Assembly: GCF_039555335.1 (NCBI RefSeq)
Contig: NC_092629.1
Span: 4,979,912-5,043,911, forward strand
Direction: 5' to 3'
Origin: Amphiura filiformis
Lineage: Eukaryota > Echinodermata > Ophiuroidea > Amphilepidida > Amphiuridae
Length of the DNA: 64,000 bases
Part shown: positions 11,009 through 22,393 of the stretch, piece by piece
Position numbering within the stretch: position 1 is the stretch's first letter
How the letters are laid out: the number at the start of each line of letters is the position of its first letter
The notes under the pieces: generated by a model
The model's database searches: none
The model's input: the letters and a program-made list of their open reading frames with translations, nothing else
Told to the model about the DNA's origin: nothing
Position numbers and translations under genes: made by a program

Positions 11009-11284
11009 CATTAACCACTGTAACGTCATGAAACTTGGCGCACTGATCCAGTCCTGTTCCAGCACGAGTGGCCTGCGCACTGCCACTTTTGGGTAATGTA
11101 TATAAACCATCATAACGGTCTAGAAACAAGAGGCCTCCGTTATAAAGGTTAATGCTGGGCGATGCAAGACCGGACCCGGCCGTGTCCCATTGGTACAACT
11201 CCGTTTCTACACCAGAATCGAGGTCACGTCGACTTATCGCTTGATGATACCGGTCTGGGCTCCAAGCAAAATATAGAGCATTTG
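11009..11284 (-). CDS. Gene 2, exon 5: YWTD-like propeller segment
   Basis: 276-nt exon with acceptor 'tttcgcatag' and donor 'aatg|gtatgt', phase 1 in and out. It encodes ANALYFAWSPDRYHQAIS, RRDLDSGVETELYQWDTAG and INLYNGGLLFLDRYDGLYTL. The alternation of 'g.LaYD...n.LYFawspd...' and 'i.R.dLdsG' is the rhythm of YWTD (LDL-receptor class B) or NHL beta-propeller blades. It follows exon 4 without a frame break. Confidence 0.75.
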
Positions 11285-11317
11285 CTATGCGAAAGAAAAA
11301 TAAAACACATAAAAAAA

Positions 11318-11346
11318 TAATAAATAAATAAATAAATAAAAAATAA
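11318..11346 (+). repeat. (AAAT)n microsatellite in gene 2 intron
   Basis: Roughly six AAAT units just upstream (in gene direction) of exon 5. Confidence 0.8.
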
Positions 11347-11508
11347 AGCTGATATCAGCTGTAAAGGTTAGTTCTATATGGTTATGTAAGGTTTAAATTA
11401 ATCTACCCCTATAAACCTAAACCTACCCCTAATTCACACAATGTGATGTTTGGATCTATATAATAATTTTTATGTAAAACACATAAATAATCTGAGACGT
11501 AGAATTAC

Positions 11509-11651
11509 CTGCGGCGTCATAGGCCAATCCGTAGCCGTTTTGCACAGATGTTATTGTAGTCACTTGAGATGTATCCAGATCAAGTTTTTTGATATCACGC
11601 TGAACCCCATTCCCGGTCGAATCAGGGGCAAACATCGACATATACATGTCT
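11509..11651 (-). CDS. Gene 2, exon 4: YWTD-like propeller segment
   Basis: 143-nt exon, acceptor 'acacatttag', donor 'gcag|gtaatt'; phase 2 in, phase 1 out. It encodes DMYMSMFAPDSTGNGVQRDI and KKLDLDTSQVTTITSVQNGY then GLAYDAA. 'i.klDLDtsqvttits..nGyGLAYD' is a typical blade transition of YWTD/NHL propellers. Confidence 0.75.
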
Positions 11652-12127
11652 CTAAATGTGTAAACAATAAACAATTAATTAAGTACTAAACATCTGTGCC
11701 TTAAATCGCTTTTGTCCCATTTCTCCCTGTCAAAAATATTCATGGCCCCTCCGAGTCTTACCAAACATAATTATTGCACCACCCCTAGCTGATCTTCACT
11801 AGCAGGACATGTGTCATGAGCATATAATTGGCCTGCAAAACCAACTATTGACAGACATACCATTGAAGGGATTCCAAATTTCATAACTTAATAATTATGG
11901 TTGAATAATTATGGGAAGTGAGACTCAATTATATCCGGGTTAATTTGTGTCGTATAAATTCACCTGAAAGGATGTACCCGGGTTCATCACATCAAACGTC
12001 TAACGATATTGCCTGTTTATAAAGTTAGTCTCTTACAATATCGTGATATAAATCTGCACAACACTCCTACTATTATGATAAAATGTGATCAATATATTTT
12101 AAGGAAAAGATAAGATTTGTGTCTCAC

Positions 12128-12284
12128 CGTCCAGATATGCAACTGGAATGAACGCGGCCTGGTGATGCAATCTGTTGCTTAATAAGAGATGCCAGGTTTA
12201 AGCTTTAGACACTACCAGCATCCCATCCAACAAAATCAAAGTAATAAACTGCAGATCCATCTGAGTCAACGTGAATCATATATT
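12128..12284 (-). CDS. Gene 2, exon 3: propeller segment with an in-frame TAA
   Basis: 157-nt exon, acceptor 'ttgataaacag', donor 'gacg|gtgaga'; phase 1 in, phase 2 out, fitting both neighbours. It encodes EYMIHVDSDGSAVYYFDFVG, WDAGSV, then TAA at 12205-12207, then SLNLASLIKQQIASPGRVHS and SCISG. The TAA is codon 128 of the joined frame. Skipping it by splicing would need a 38-nt intron, too short to be credible. All other splice sites and the rest of the frame are intact, so this is either a young nonsense allele, a base error in the assembly, or a readthrough stop. Confidence 0.7.
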
Positions 12285-12376
12285 CTGTTTATCAAAACAT
12301 GTAAAATGTTACTCAATTTAACAAAATGGGATGTATGAAGTCCGTCATCGGTTTTACCATCCAAACTATAACATAC

Positions 12377-12460
12377 AGAAGCGTAGCCAGTAAGGGGGCG
12401 AGTGGGGGTGGGTGTGTTGGGTTTGGGGTGGGGTGGGTTTTTTTTGGCAGGGTGGAAAAA
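12377..12460 (+). repeat. G-rich repeat fragment in gene 2 intron
   Basis: Begins CAGAAGCGTAGCCAG and continues with G runs (GGGGG, GGGGG, GGGG, GGGG), dense enough for a possible G-quadruplex on the + strand. Related to the left ends at 3553 and 6331. Confidence 0.5.
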
Positions 12461-13186
12461 TGAAAGGGAATAGTGACCCCTTGACAAAAACGGGATACAC
12501 TGCAGGATTTAGATAATGAAAACAATGACGTTTTTCCAAACACAACACAAAAACACTATACTACAATAGAAAACATGTAAATTAAACAATATCATGCTGT
12601 ATTTCAACAAAGCAGCACTAGAAAACATTAGAATTTAAAAAATCCATGCTCTATATATTTCCAAACACAGGACTATAGTTGAAAACATGAGCACTATATC
12701 GGCATTTATCCACGCTCTCTGGATGATCACATCCCTCAAAACGCACGACGGGCCCATATACTGCGCAAAGGGCAGCACAAGTTAACCTTAATGCAAGTTT
12801 TACATGCACTAACACCACGACCACAAAAAAAAATTAAAATCGTTTCACGTCCCCACCTTGATGGAAAAGTGAGGTGGGAGGGAGGTGTTTTGTGCTAAAT
12901 TGACTCGTAAAATTGACATTGCTGGCAATTTTCTGGATATGCCAGGAAAGCGACGAGATCATTTTTGTTTAGATTATGAGGGTTAGACCCTTTCGAATTC
13001 TCCAAAACACTTGCAAGTGATTCATACTGACTAATAAACTTGTTTATCAGCATTAACATTTTACTAAAGCATTATAGCTTAAACTTTACTATGATTATTG
13101 AACAACATATAGACTAAGTGAGGAGGGAGGCAGATGCGAAGAGAATTATTTGTTTGCCTAATCAATGAATTAGTGTTCTAGCTTAC

Positions 13187-13423
13187 CCGTGCCCACAGCG
13201 GCGGGTCGTGCGACATTATCACCTTCATTAACCTTCATTAATGACTTTTTCTGCATGTCACCGAAGTAAATACAACTCTCCTCAACGGCAATGTTGTAAA
13301 TTGTCTCACCGTAGTGAAATACTGGGGTAAAAGCAAGAGTATCTGCGGGTGCCGAGAAAACTGTACTTTTCGCAACGATAGATCCCCAATGGTTGGGATC
13401 CTTCACTTCACAAGTTACATACA
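13187..13423 (-). CDS. Gene 2, exon 2: mature N-terminus and first propeller blade
   Basis: 237-nt exon, acceptor 'gccgtaacag', donor 'cacg|ggtaag' read as GG|GTAAGC; phase 1 in and out. It starts the mature chain (V)YVTCEVKDPNHWGSIVAKS and includes YNIAVEESCIYFGDMQKKSL followed by MKVNEGDN. 'niAVeesciYfgDmqkksLmkv' matches the YWTD repeat consensus (iavd...iYwtD...k.i.r). The joined frame reads signal peptide - D V YVTCEV across the splice. Confidence 0.8.
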
Positions 13424-13755
13424 CTGTTACGGCCGCCGTCGTATGAAAAAATAAAAAAGAGACAAATACATTGTTAAAAAATAACTATAGCGATTTTTAA
13501 ACTGGTACATAAAAAGCAGAAATCAAAACAAAATAAAGATTGATTATTGAGACGAAATAAAGAAGGAGAGATGGGAAAACAACAGCACGCATTCGAAAAT
13601 TTAAAGGAACGTAAATAATAAACTAGAAAAAGAATCAAAGTGAAATAAAGAAGAAGGTAAAATTGATTTCAAAACCAAAAACGACGAAACCACGTGATCA
13701 TCATTGGTCTTACTTCAAGGCCAATAAATAAGTTTGCCAATTACGACATAGTAGT

Positions 13756-14244
13756 TTAAAGCCTTAATGTACGATCTTTTTAAATTTTTAGATTTTTCTG
13801 TTTTCTTCCAAAATGATAATATGCAATCATAATGAAAGTTACCAATACATTTGGATGCGACAAAACAGTGGACATTTGCAAAGAAACAGCATCATAAACT
13901 TCCCCTCTATCACTCGAAATATCTCGCTAAAAATTAGGACGCCGAGTGCGGCCTCAGAGTTAGTCTCCTACGCAGCCAATTTGGTTATGTGTAGGGAACG
14001 TAACCAATCTGGCTGCGTAGGAGATTAAGATTTGCGATTGTTCCGACATAATTATTATAATAATCTGAAAAATATTATGTCGGACCAACAGAAAATCATC
14101 CCGTTTTACTACAAATAGGGCGAATTTCACAGTTTGCTCATAGATTTAAGTTGGAACATGTGAAAATATTACAAATATTCCAAAAAAATCAGTTTTGAGA
14201 AAAATAAAGGTATAATCTGAAAAATAATTGTACATTAAGGCTTC
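13756..14244. mobile_element. Foldback element with nested palindromes in gene 2 intron
   Basis: Inverted ends 'aagccttaatgtac' at 13759 and near 14243. Inside are two further palindromes: 13961-14028 (arms 'tagtctcctacgcagccaat') and 14043-14083 (arms 'ccgacataat'). The ends resemble TTAAAGCCATA...GTAC of the 7818 element. Confidence 0.65.
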
Positions 14245-14249
14245 AACGT

Positions 14250-15426
14250 TATGTTGGTTTCATACTTTCATGCCGCATCCGCATTGCAGACAAACAGACA
14301 CAATCGAGGCTTGTGATAAGCTGATACGCTAATGCCGCTAGGCTAGTCAGGCTATAGACCTTTTTCCCTTCTTCCCATCATGCACTATTCCAGGGGGTAT
14401 GAGCTTCGCCAAACACACCATCTCCCCGGGGGAGGACGCAGTTATGTTCATTACATTCCGGAATACGGACATTTCGCCTGGTGCCTTCATCAGAAAAAAG
14501 GAATCGTGTATGATGGCGCACGATCACTAATACCTTTCAGGGGCAAAAAGCAACATTTCTGTGCCTTATTGACATGGGACGGGACACGCAGTGATAATCG
14601 GTCGGTGTTTTTTTCAGAGATGAAAATAAAACGTAAACAATAATCTCTTACACAGATGATCAGCATCGCCCGTATCTGCATCACTCGTGTATTCAATAAT
14701 TACATACTTAGTAACATCGATGGCCTTTACGATAAATCCGCATATATGGAATCAATGTGCCCATATTAAGACAAAATAATTGGCAAACTAAGACTAATTT
14801 CAGTTTATGCATTCTAATTTTAAGAAAAGAGATGTTTCATTCTTATAAACAACCATTTGATTAAAGTAACACAAAAAGGTGTAAATTATAGCAAAGTTTT
14901 GGCATATACTCAAGATTTTGAATGCTTAGACTTGTTCCAAGTCTGTGATTTTTGTGATTCGATTGTCATAAAACATGCCGAAAATGCATGTTTTTTCAAG
15001 AAATTATTAAAATAATGAACTTTTCCTTTTATCTACAGTTAGGACTAAATGAATGATTAGGATTGAGCTATGTTTCAGTTGGCAGACCTAATAATATTTT
15101 TTTAATTCCAAATAAGTGCTGTATTTTTCTGGAATATGGAGTAGAGACGTCAATTAGAAGTTAATTTGTAAGGGTGCAGATTACGCCGACGCCGAAGACA
15201 CAGTATTTGTGTGTAAAGGAATACCCTTATTCTCGTTTTTTGCTTTGTTTTGCATTCACCTTATACACGCTATAGGCAACATGTTATACTAACACTCTTG
15301 AGCATATTCGGCACACAACCATGTTATCAAAGCGACGACTCAGTGCCATGCGAGCCCTGAGCCCAGGGCCTGATGAAGCTTGAATGAATGTGTTCTGTGT
15401 TTAAGGGGTAAATGGGACATACTCAC
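14250..15426 (-). other. Gene 2 intron 1, remainder
   Basis: Between the foldback element and exon 1. An open stretch at 14380-14643 (+) has no domain or splice support. Nothing else recognised. Confidence 0.5.
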
Positions 15427-15493
15427 CATCTTGTGCATAGCCGCTACCCAAATATGCCAAACCAACGATTGCTAGGATCTGCAAAAGCCCCAT
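15427..15493 (-). CDS. Gene 2, exon 1: start codon and signal peptide (secreted YWTD/FAMeT protein)
   Basis: ATG at 15493-15491 opens MGLLQILAIVGLAYLGSGYA-QD, a classical signal peptide (hydrophobic core, small residues before the likely cut after A or Q). The donor is 'g|gtgagt' in phase 1. The exon itself probably begins at 15520 after the acceptor 'tctttttcag', leaving a short 5' UTR. The full coding sequence is seven exons (15427-15493, 13187-13423, 12128-12284, 11509-11651, 11009-11284, 9692-9898, 8305-8573), 1356 nt or 451 residues, with all introns GT..AG and phases 1,1,2,1,1,1. Predicted role: secreted protein, propeller followed by FAMeT domain; ligand unknown. Confidence 0.8.
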
Positions 15494-15520
15494 AATGAAG
15501 CTCGCCGATGTCAAGCTGGT

Positions 15521-17590
15521 CTGAAAAAGAGTACCAGAGATCAAATAATTTATACCCAGCAACAATATGAAATGCATAATGACATACACACTAAGTGAGC
15601 CCTCCACACATCACACACCTCGATAAACAAATCAGAGGCTGAAACAAAGTAACAAAAAAGAAAAACTAAAGAGACTGAAACATGCGAAATTTGCATTTTA
15701 AGCAGAATTTATACTTGGTGGCTTAGCGATTGCGATGCACAGCTATTGGAAAGCGATGGGCGATTGCCGAATTTTGCGATGCATTGCTTGTCGCTTTTGA
15801 ATTGATACTTAATACCACAGCGATCGCGATTGCAGATGACAATTACAATACTCAAGAGGAAACACAATACATTTTAGAAAATCCATTGCTGTCAATAATT
15901 ATTGCTTTCAAATAATTCATCTCCGAAAGTTAACGATCCAGAAAGGTAAATGAAATAGCAAAATAATAGATCCAGTTGACAGAAAATGATTTGTTGATGC
16001 ATTCACGTGACATGGCAAGGCCCCTACACCCTTATATACATACTCGTTGGTTGAATCACATGCATTCCCCCCACCTTCAAACACACGGACTTGGGTTTTC
16101 CCAACTTGAATAGAAACACTCACAGATTTGGATATACATGATAGCATTGTATAAAAGCAACATCTTCAATTTTGCCCAAATTTGGCCTTGTTGTATTCAA
16201 ATAAAATATTATAGACAGATATGATAAAATTGACACATTGAACTATTCCCATAGAGATTACATGACATGTGTTACAATAGAGATCCCCCTAATCATACAT
16301 TATGTGATGCGATTAAGCAAAATCAGTTGGAACTCAGAAATATTGAATTTTCAGATTCTTATAGGATAGTTAAAAGCATTTACAAAGCTGGATTTTGCAG
16401 AAAACCCCCTTTGAAATTGAACAACCAGTTCCAAAGATATGAGCAATTAACATGATTTAAAAAGAGTTCCAAAACAACAGGAAACAAAAGGAAATAGTTC
16501 CTTTGGTTGACTATATCTCAAAATCAATATTTTGATATTGATTTTGCTTGTTCATATATTACATATTTGCAGGCAAGAAACTATAATATTTAGGTCTTTA
16601 AAAGAAGCATTTTAATATGCATCGCTACCTCAGATTGAAAACAATCAAGATATTAAAAGAACCAGAAAGGCAATGTCTTTCAAGTCTCGGGCAAAACGCA
16701 ATAAAATAATGTCATTGCATCAGATTATAACTTGTTGTATTGTCTATAGACATTTTGGACAGGGTCGAGTTTTTAACATTGTTTTAATTGTTCTGTATAC
16801 ATTTAATTAAGCCACTTCAAATCTACAAGAGAGGTCAATATGAATCTGTAAAAGTAAGGAGAACGCATTGTTGCCTGTATTTTCTACCCAAGGGGAAATA
16901 ATTTATTCTAGACGTAACAACCAGAAAAACGTACTTGAAAAGCTTGTAATATCCACAATGTACATGTATACTTAAATGGAAGACATTGAAGAATGAAGAG
17001 AATAAAACTATTTAATAAGGTTTCTGGATGGTTTCAGCAACACATCTTGTTCAAATATTTGATCAGATTTGCCATTTTAGAAATGCAAATTTTTTTTTTC
17101 GCTAAATTGTCAAACTTCTTTATCAATAAAAAATCGACCTAAAATTCTGTCAAAATAGGGGCGGATATATTTTTGCCTCGTGTAAATCTCAGCGAGACCC
17201 AAATGTTCACATTTTTTGCGGTTTAAAAAAAGTCTCACTAGCAATGACGTACACTAGGCATTTATCACAAGGAGGTGTTGCGCCCATCATCCATTCGTGA
17301 ATTTATAAAAGGCTACAAACATAAAAAGTAAAACTTTTTAGATATTTTCTCATCAAACATCGGCCATTACTTGTGGAAGCTCGTTCCATGCAACACAAAA
17401 CATTCGTGCCCAGTAGTGTAATTTAGTAGAGACACGAGAAAAGAAAAGAAAAAAGCTACAAAGTAACATGCGTAATGTGAATTAAAATCTAAAGATAATC
17501 CTTAGTTACAAAAAAAAAAAAAAACTTTGTTCAAAACACATATATCAAACACACAATTTTGTTTCAAAGTCGGATCCATAGAAAGTAAAC
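15521..17590 (-). other. Anonymous AT-rich interval upstream of gene 2 exon 1
   Basis: Contains a CG-containing patch 'gcgattgc' repeated at 15727-15840 and a short palindrome at 16519-16546. No coding or RNA feature recognised. Confidence 0.5.
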
Positions 17591-17596
17591 ACTTAC

Positions 17597-17705
17597 CAAC
17601 GGTGAACGGTTGCTGTGATTCAGATGCCGGGTCTGGTATCCAATAAACAGTTGCTGTGGTAAGATGTCTAGTCTGGTAACGTCGGCCTCCTTGCAGAGAA
17701 TGATT
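17597..17705 (-). other. Possible 5' non-coding exon of gene 2
   Basis: On the - strand a consensus donor 'ccgttg|gtaagt' ends at 17597, 2.1 kb upstream of the exon carrying the ATG. The sequence before it contains two diverged ~38-bp direct repeats ('taccagac..cagcaac'). The upstream border is a guess. It could instead belong to an unrelated transcript. Confidence 0.3.
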
Positions 17706-17844
17706 GGAAACCAAAATATTCTGGTATAATATATAGTTTTTTAATATGATAGATGATGGAAAAGAACGCAAATAAAATTGGTTAAGAGATTAGGGATGGT
17801 ACTAAAATATAATTTTGTTTTGTTGTACTACAGGTTTAGAGAAC

Positions 17845-18127
17845 ACTACGATCGTTCAAAAACGTTCCTGATTGGTCGTATTAAAATAGATTTGCTGATG
17901 AGGCTTGTCCTTGTATAATTTATTAAAACCTTGACATCGAACCATTCAAAAGTTTCTCTCATTGGTCGTAATAAAATAGAACGAGCATTCGAAGTATTCC
18001 TGATTGGTTGTATTCAAATAGAATTTATAATTTTCCTGACGAGACTTGTCAAACGTTTTTTTTCAAAAGTTCCCCTGATTTGTCGTACTAATATAGAATT
18101 TTTAGATACGGCACGATTTAGGGCAAG
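17845..18127 (+). repeat. Left flanking repeats of the satellite array
   Basis: Four diverged copies of a unit 'acgatc.ttcaaaacgttcctgattggtcgtattaaaatag'. The same units, same orientation, recur at 20350-20610. The innermost 18 bases, ggcacgatttagggcaag (18110-18127), recur inverted at 20320-20337. Confidence 0.75.
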
Positions 18128-18367
18128 AAAAAAAACCGGGACACTTTTGGAGATATCATCATCATCATCACTTTATACATTTTTTCTACACAACATACTG
18201 TTTTAATGAGACTTTGTTTCTTAAAATGCATGTAACAACTATTGTTCAATTGATCACACTCTACATCTCACCCAATAAGTTACCAAACTTTAAGATTATT
18301 ACAATGCCATACTCTTTACTTGTCCACTCACAGTCTACTATACGTTCACCATATACAGGTCTATCAT

Positions 18368-20264
18368 GATGATTTTCATCACGAAACAAAGTAATACATA
18401 AGAAATCAATTTTTCGAGAGTGGTGAAATAAAACATCACGATTTTCACCACAAAACAAAGTAATAGGCCTACATAAGAAATCATTTCTTTAAAAGCGTGA
18501 TGAAATAAAACATCACGATTTTCATCACAAAACAAAGTAATAGGCCTACATAAGAAACCATTTCTTTTAAAGCGTGATGTAATAAAACATCACGATTTTC
18601 ATCACAAAACAAAGTAATACATAAGAAATCATTTCTTTTAAAGCGTGATGAAATAAAACATCACAATTTTCATCACAAAACAAAGTAATACATAAGAAAT
18701 CATTTGTTTTAGAGCGTGATGAAATAAAACATCACGATTTTCATCACAAAACAAAGTAATACATAAGAAATCATTTTTTAAAGCGTGATGAAATAAAACA
18801 TCACGATTTTCATCACGAAACAAAGTAATACATAAGAAATCATTTTTAAAGCGTGATGAAATAAAACATCACGATTTTCATCACGAAACAAAGTAATACA
18901 TAAGAAATCATTTTTTTAAAGCGTGATAAAATAAAACATCACGATTTTCATCACAAAACAAAGTAATACATAAGAAATCATTTTTTTAAAGCGTGATGAA
19001 ATAAAACATCACGATTTTCATCACAAAACAAAGTAATACATAAGAAATCATTTTTTAAAGCGTGATGAAATAAAACATCACGATTTTCATCACGAAACAA
19101 AGTGATACATAAGAAATAATTTCTTTAAAAGAGTGATGAAATAAAACATCAAGATTTTCATCACGAAATTAAATAATACATAAGAAATCATTTTTTAAAG
19201 CGTGATGAAATAAAACATCACGATTTTCATCACAAAACAAAGTAATACATAAGAAATCATTTTTAAAGCGTGATGAAATAAAACATCACGAATTTCATCA
19301 CTAAACAAAGTAATACATAAGAAATCATTTCTTTTAATGCGTGATGAAATAAAACATCACGATTTTCATCACGAAACAAATTTCTTTTAATGCGTGATGA
19401 AATAAAACATCACAATTTTCATCACAAATTCACAATACAAAGTAATACATAAGAAATCATTTGTTTTAGAGCGTGATGAATTAAAACATCACGATTTTCA
19501 TCACGAAACAAAGTAATACATAAGAAATCATTTCTTTAAAAGCGTGATGAAATAAAACATCACGATTTTCATCACAAAACAAAGTAATACATACAAAATC
19601 ATTTTTTTTAAAGTGTGATGAAATAAAACATCACGATTTTCATCACAAAACAAAATAATACCTAAGAAATCATTTGCTTTAGAGCGTGATGAAATAAAAC
19701 ATCACGATTTTCATCACGAAACAAAGTAATACATAAGAAATGATTTCTTTTAAAGCGTGATGAAATAAAACATCACGATTTTCATCACGAAACAAAGTAA
19801 TACATAAGAAATCATTTCTTTTAATGCGTGATGAAATAAAACATCACAATTTTTATCACAAAACAAAGCAATACATAAGAAATCTTTATTTTAAAGCGTG
19901 ATGAAATAAAACATCACAATTTTCATCACGAAACAAAGTAATACATAAGAAATCATTTCTTTTAATGCGTGATGAAATAAAACATCATGATTTTCATCAC
20001 AATACAAAGTAATACATAAGAAATCATTTGCTTTAGAGCGTGATGAAATAAAACATCACGATCTTTTATCCCAAAACAATGTAATACATAAGAAATCTTT
20101 ATTTTCAAGCGTGATGAAATAAAACATCACAATTTTCATCACGAAACAAAGTAATACATAAGAAATCGTTTGTTTTAGAACGTGATGAAATAAAACATCA
20201 CAATTTTCATCACAAAACAAAGTAATACATAAGAAATCAATTTTTGTGGGTGATGAAATAAAAC
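18368..20264 (+). repeat. ~70-bp tandem satellite, about 26 units
   Basis: The unit is 'gcgtgatgaaataaaacatcacgattttcatcac' plus 'aaaacaaagtaatacataagaaatcatttttta', 64-78 bp, with small indels mostly in the T run. Each unit holds one GTGATG and two CATCAC boxes, so both 'gtgatgaaataaaacatcac' and 'gtgatg' with the later 'catcac' can fold. Units are mostly over 90% alike by eye, so the array is young or homogenised. Open stretches across it are by-products of the repeat. Confidence 0.9.
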
Positions 20265-20319
20265 AGTGGGCGTACCCGGTGATGTTTTTTGTGATGTTCA
20301 ATTTCCTCACTTTTTCAAC

Positions 20320-20610
20320 CTTGCCCTAAATCGTGCCATAGCTGAGAATTTTATACAACGACCGTTTAAAACGTTCCTGATTGGTCGTATTAAAATAGAA
20401 TTCATAATTTTGCTGGCAAGCCTTGTCCTTGTGTATCTTATTAAAACTTTGACATCGTACCAACCAAATGTTTCCCTGATTGGTCGTACTGAAATAGAAT
20501 TTTGTACAACGACCATTCAAAACGTTTCTGATTGGTTGTGATTAAAATTCATAATTTTGCTGACGAGCCTTGCATATTTTATTAAAACTTTGCCAAAGTT
20601 ATTCCCTTTT
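20320..20610 (+). repeat. Right flanking repeats of the satellite array
   Basis: Begins with the inverse of the 18-mer at 18110 and continues with three copies of the '..cgttcctgattggtcgtattaaaatag' unit in the same orientation as the left flank. Confidence 0.75.
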
Positions 20611-20619
20611 ACAGAACAG

Positions 20620-22250
20620 ATGTGACGGCAAAATGTCATGAATATTATGATTAGTGTTATAATACCTACCATCCCATCACAATTTATCATATTCATTTTA
20701 TTTACACAGCTGCCTGATCGTTTACTATTGCGCTTTTGGTAATTTATATTTATCTTTTTATGTGCAGAGGGCCCTGTATAAAGCAATGTCGACAATTTTG
20801 TATCACCTGGGGGCATGAAAATGAATTGTGAACTTTTCTGAGAGACTCAGGAGTAGAGGTCCAAGATATGGGGACAACCTGTACAATTACTACATAATTT
20901 GATAAATGTCTTGTAAAACTTGTTCGAATTCGCTAGTATCCTGAAATGAATACCTATACACATACACAATAAAAAAGATGCCGTTGGAAATTCAGGTATA
21001 ATATGTATATTTATTCATTAGTGTAGGAAAGATTTTAGTACAATGCGCTATATACTAGGTGTTTTATAACTATTTTTTTTAATCTGAGTATTTGTGTATT
21101 TAGCTTTATGTGATACCGTATGGTAAATGTGTTAGTACTTTTTTGTAATGTACTTTAGTAAGCTAACATACCCTGCAAAAATCAAGCCTTTAGATGCTGC
21201 AGTTGTGACAAAATCTGAGATATTTTTGATAAACCGGAGTAAGTCGTATGTTTTTTTACAATCGAAACATTAGTCGAACACGTACGTGATGTTCATAACA
21301 CTGCACGTGTGACGTGCGGGAAGGTCATTACACATCAAAAGACCGACCTCAGTCATGTTCGACGGAGTGGCTTGTATTGGCGACATCATGTACTGCTATT
21401 AAATACCAATTGTCTTTGTATTGCTTCATCGGTTCGGGCCAACAATAAAACTGACAGTAGAAGCTAATTAATATTTTGTGGGAAAAAAGGTACAATTCCA
21501 TTTCTTATGGAAATGCCAGAATATGGCTTTAACTCTCAATCATGAATGTTTTGTAAGATGTATGCTATAATCTAATATCGCCATATTGTTTTGTCTCCTG
21601 TCAAAAATGACACCTCATTTGTGATGATAACGTATTCCACGGCTGAGTAACTTTCTTTGAAAGACAGTGAGGTCTCAAAGAAATTTGAGATTTTGAATAA
21701 AACGATTGAACCGGCGTTTTATTATAACGATGGAAATTACAACCGTATTACAACCGCGGGAGTAACATGCATGGGCGCTAGTAGAAAATTCCAATTTTCT
21801 ATGCTTTACCTCACTTGTTCGGCTCAAAATTAAAAAGGGACAGTAAAAGCTAATATTTTATGGAAAATAAATACTAATCTATTTTTACACAAATGTTATA
21901 ATATGGCTTTAATATTATCCAGTACAATTATTAATATTCAACTATACAATGATGTCCTTGAACTGAAATTCGACACTAGAATATCATGTACAAGATGTTA
22001 CCTCAGTTCATGGAAGAAATCTCTGTTTCTGACATGATCAGTTCAATTATTTTGAATAAATGAATAATAATAAATGGGCAAGCCTTTTTTGATTAATATT
22101 TTAGTTCTTATTATTTATAATTTACCTGACACATTGCGATGAAATTTTTCTTGTAGCATTTCATTTTTTGTCTTTTTACTACAACTACAATATCAGAAAA
22201 AAGTTTATTAACCATTAATTAAAATTTGACATCTTTATTTTTCATGTAAA
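20620..22250. other. Anonymous interval with diverged repeat copies
   Basis: Two diverged copies of one sequence ('gacagta.aagctaatattttgtgg', ending 'aatatggctttaa') lie at about 21360-21530 and 21780-21915; the 'tatggctttaa' end resembles the 7818 element. No gene recognised. Confidence 0.5.
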
Positions 22251-22258
22251 GTAACAAC

Positions 22259-22331
22259 GTTTCCGTAGTGTAGCGGTAATCACGTTCGCCCCACTCGCGA
22301 AAGGTCCCCGGTTCGATCCCGGGCGGAAACA
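22259..22331 (+). tRNA. tRNA-Val (anticodon CAC), with unusual anticodon loop
   Basis: A 73-nt cloverleaf. Acceptor GTTTCCG pairs with CGGAAAC (discriminator A). The D arm is in 'gtgtagcggtaatcac', the anticodon stem TTCGC/GCGAA, and the T arm CCCGG-TTCGATC-CCGGG. Length and backbone match metazoan tRNA-Val. The 7-base loop is CCCACTC, so the anticodon is CAC but position 33 is C where U is almost universal, and position 37 is U rather than A. A T-rich terminator follows at 22333-22344. Either a divergent gene or a recent tRNA pseudogene; internal A and B boxes look intact. Confidence 0.85.
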
Positions 22332-22344
22332 TCTTTTCTTTTTT
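22332..22344 (+). terminator. RNA polymerase III terminator
   Basis: TCTTTTCTTTTTT directly after the tRNA 3' end. Confidence 0.6.
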
Positions 22345-22393
22345 GTGTGTGTGTCATAAAAGATCTCTTTATGATACTTTGGATACTCACTTC

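Noticed and set aside
12266-12548. Three overlapping - strand frames of 60-76 codons
   Set aside because: They arise from the G-run repeat (Pro/His-rich translation) within a gene 2 intron.
15727-15840. Possible conserved coding patch with 'gcgattgc' words
   Set aside because: Repetitive wording, stop codons, no splice signals in phase.
18368-20264. CRISPR-like regular array
   Set aside because: The whole ~70-bp unit repeats; there are no unique spacers, and the setting is an animal genome. It is a satellite.
18261-20310. Several - strand frames repeating 'LCFVMKIVMFYFITL'
   Set aside because: Translations of the satellite unit; frames break and restart with unit indels.
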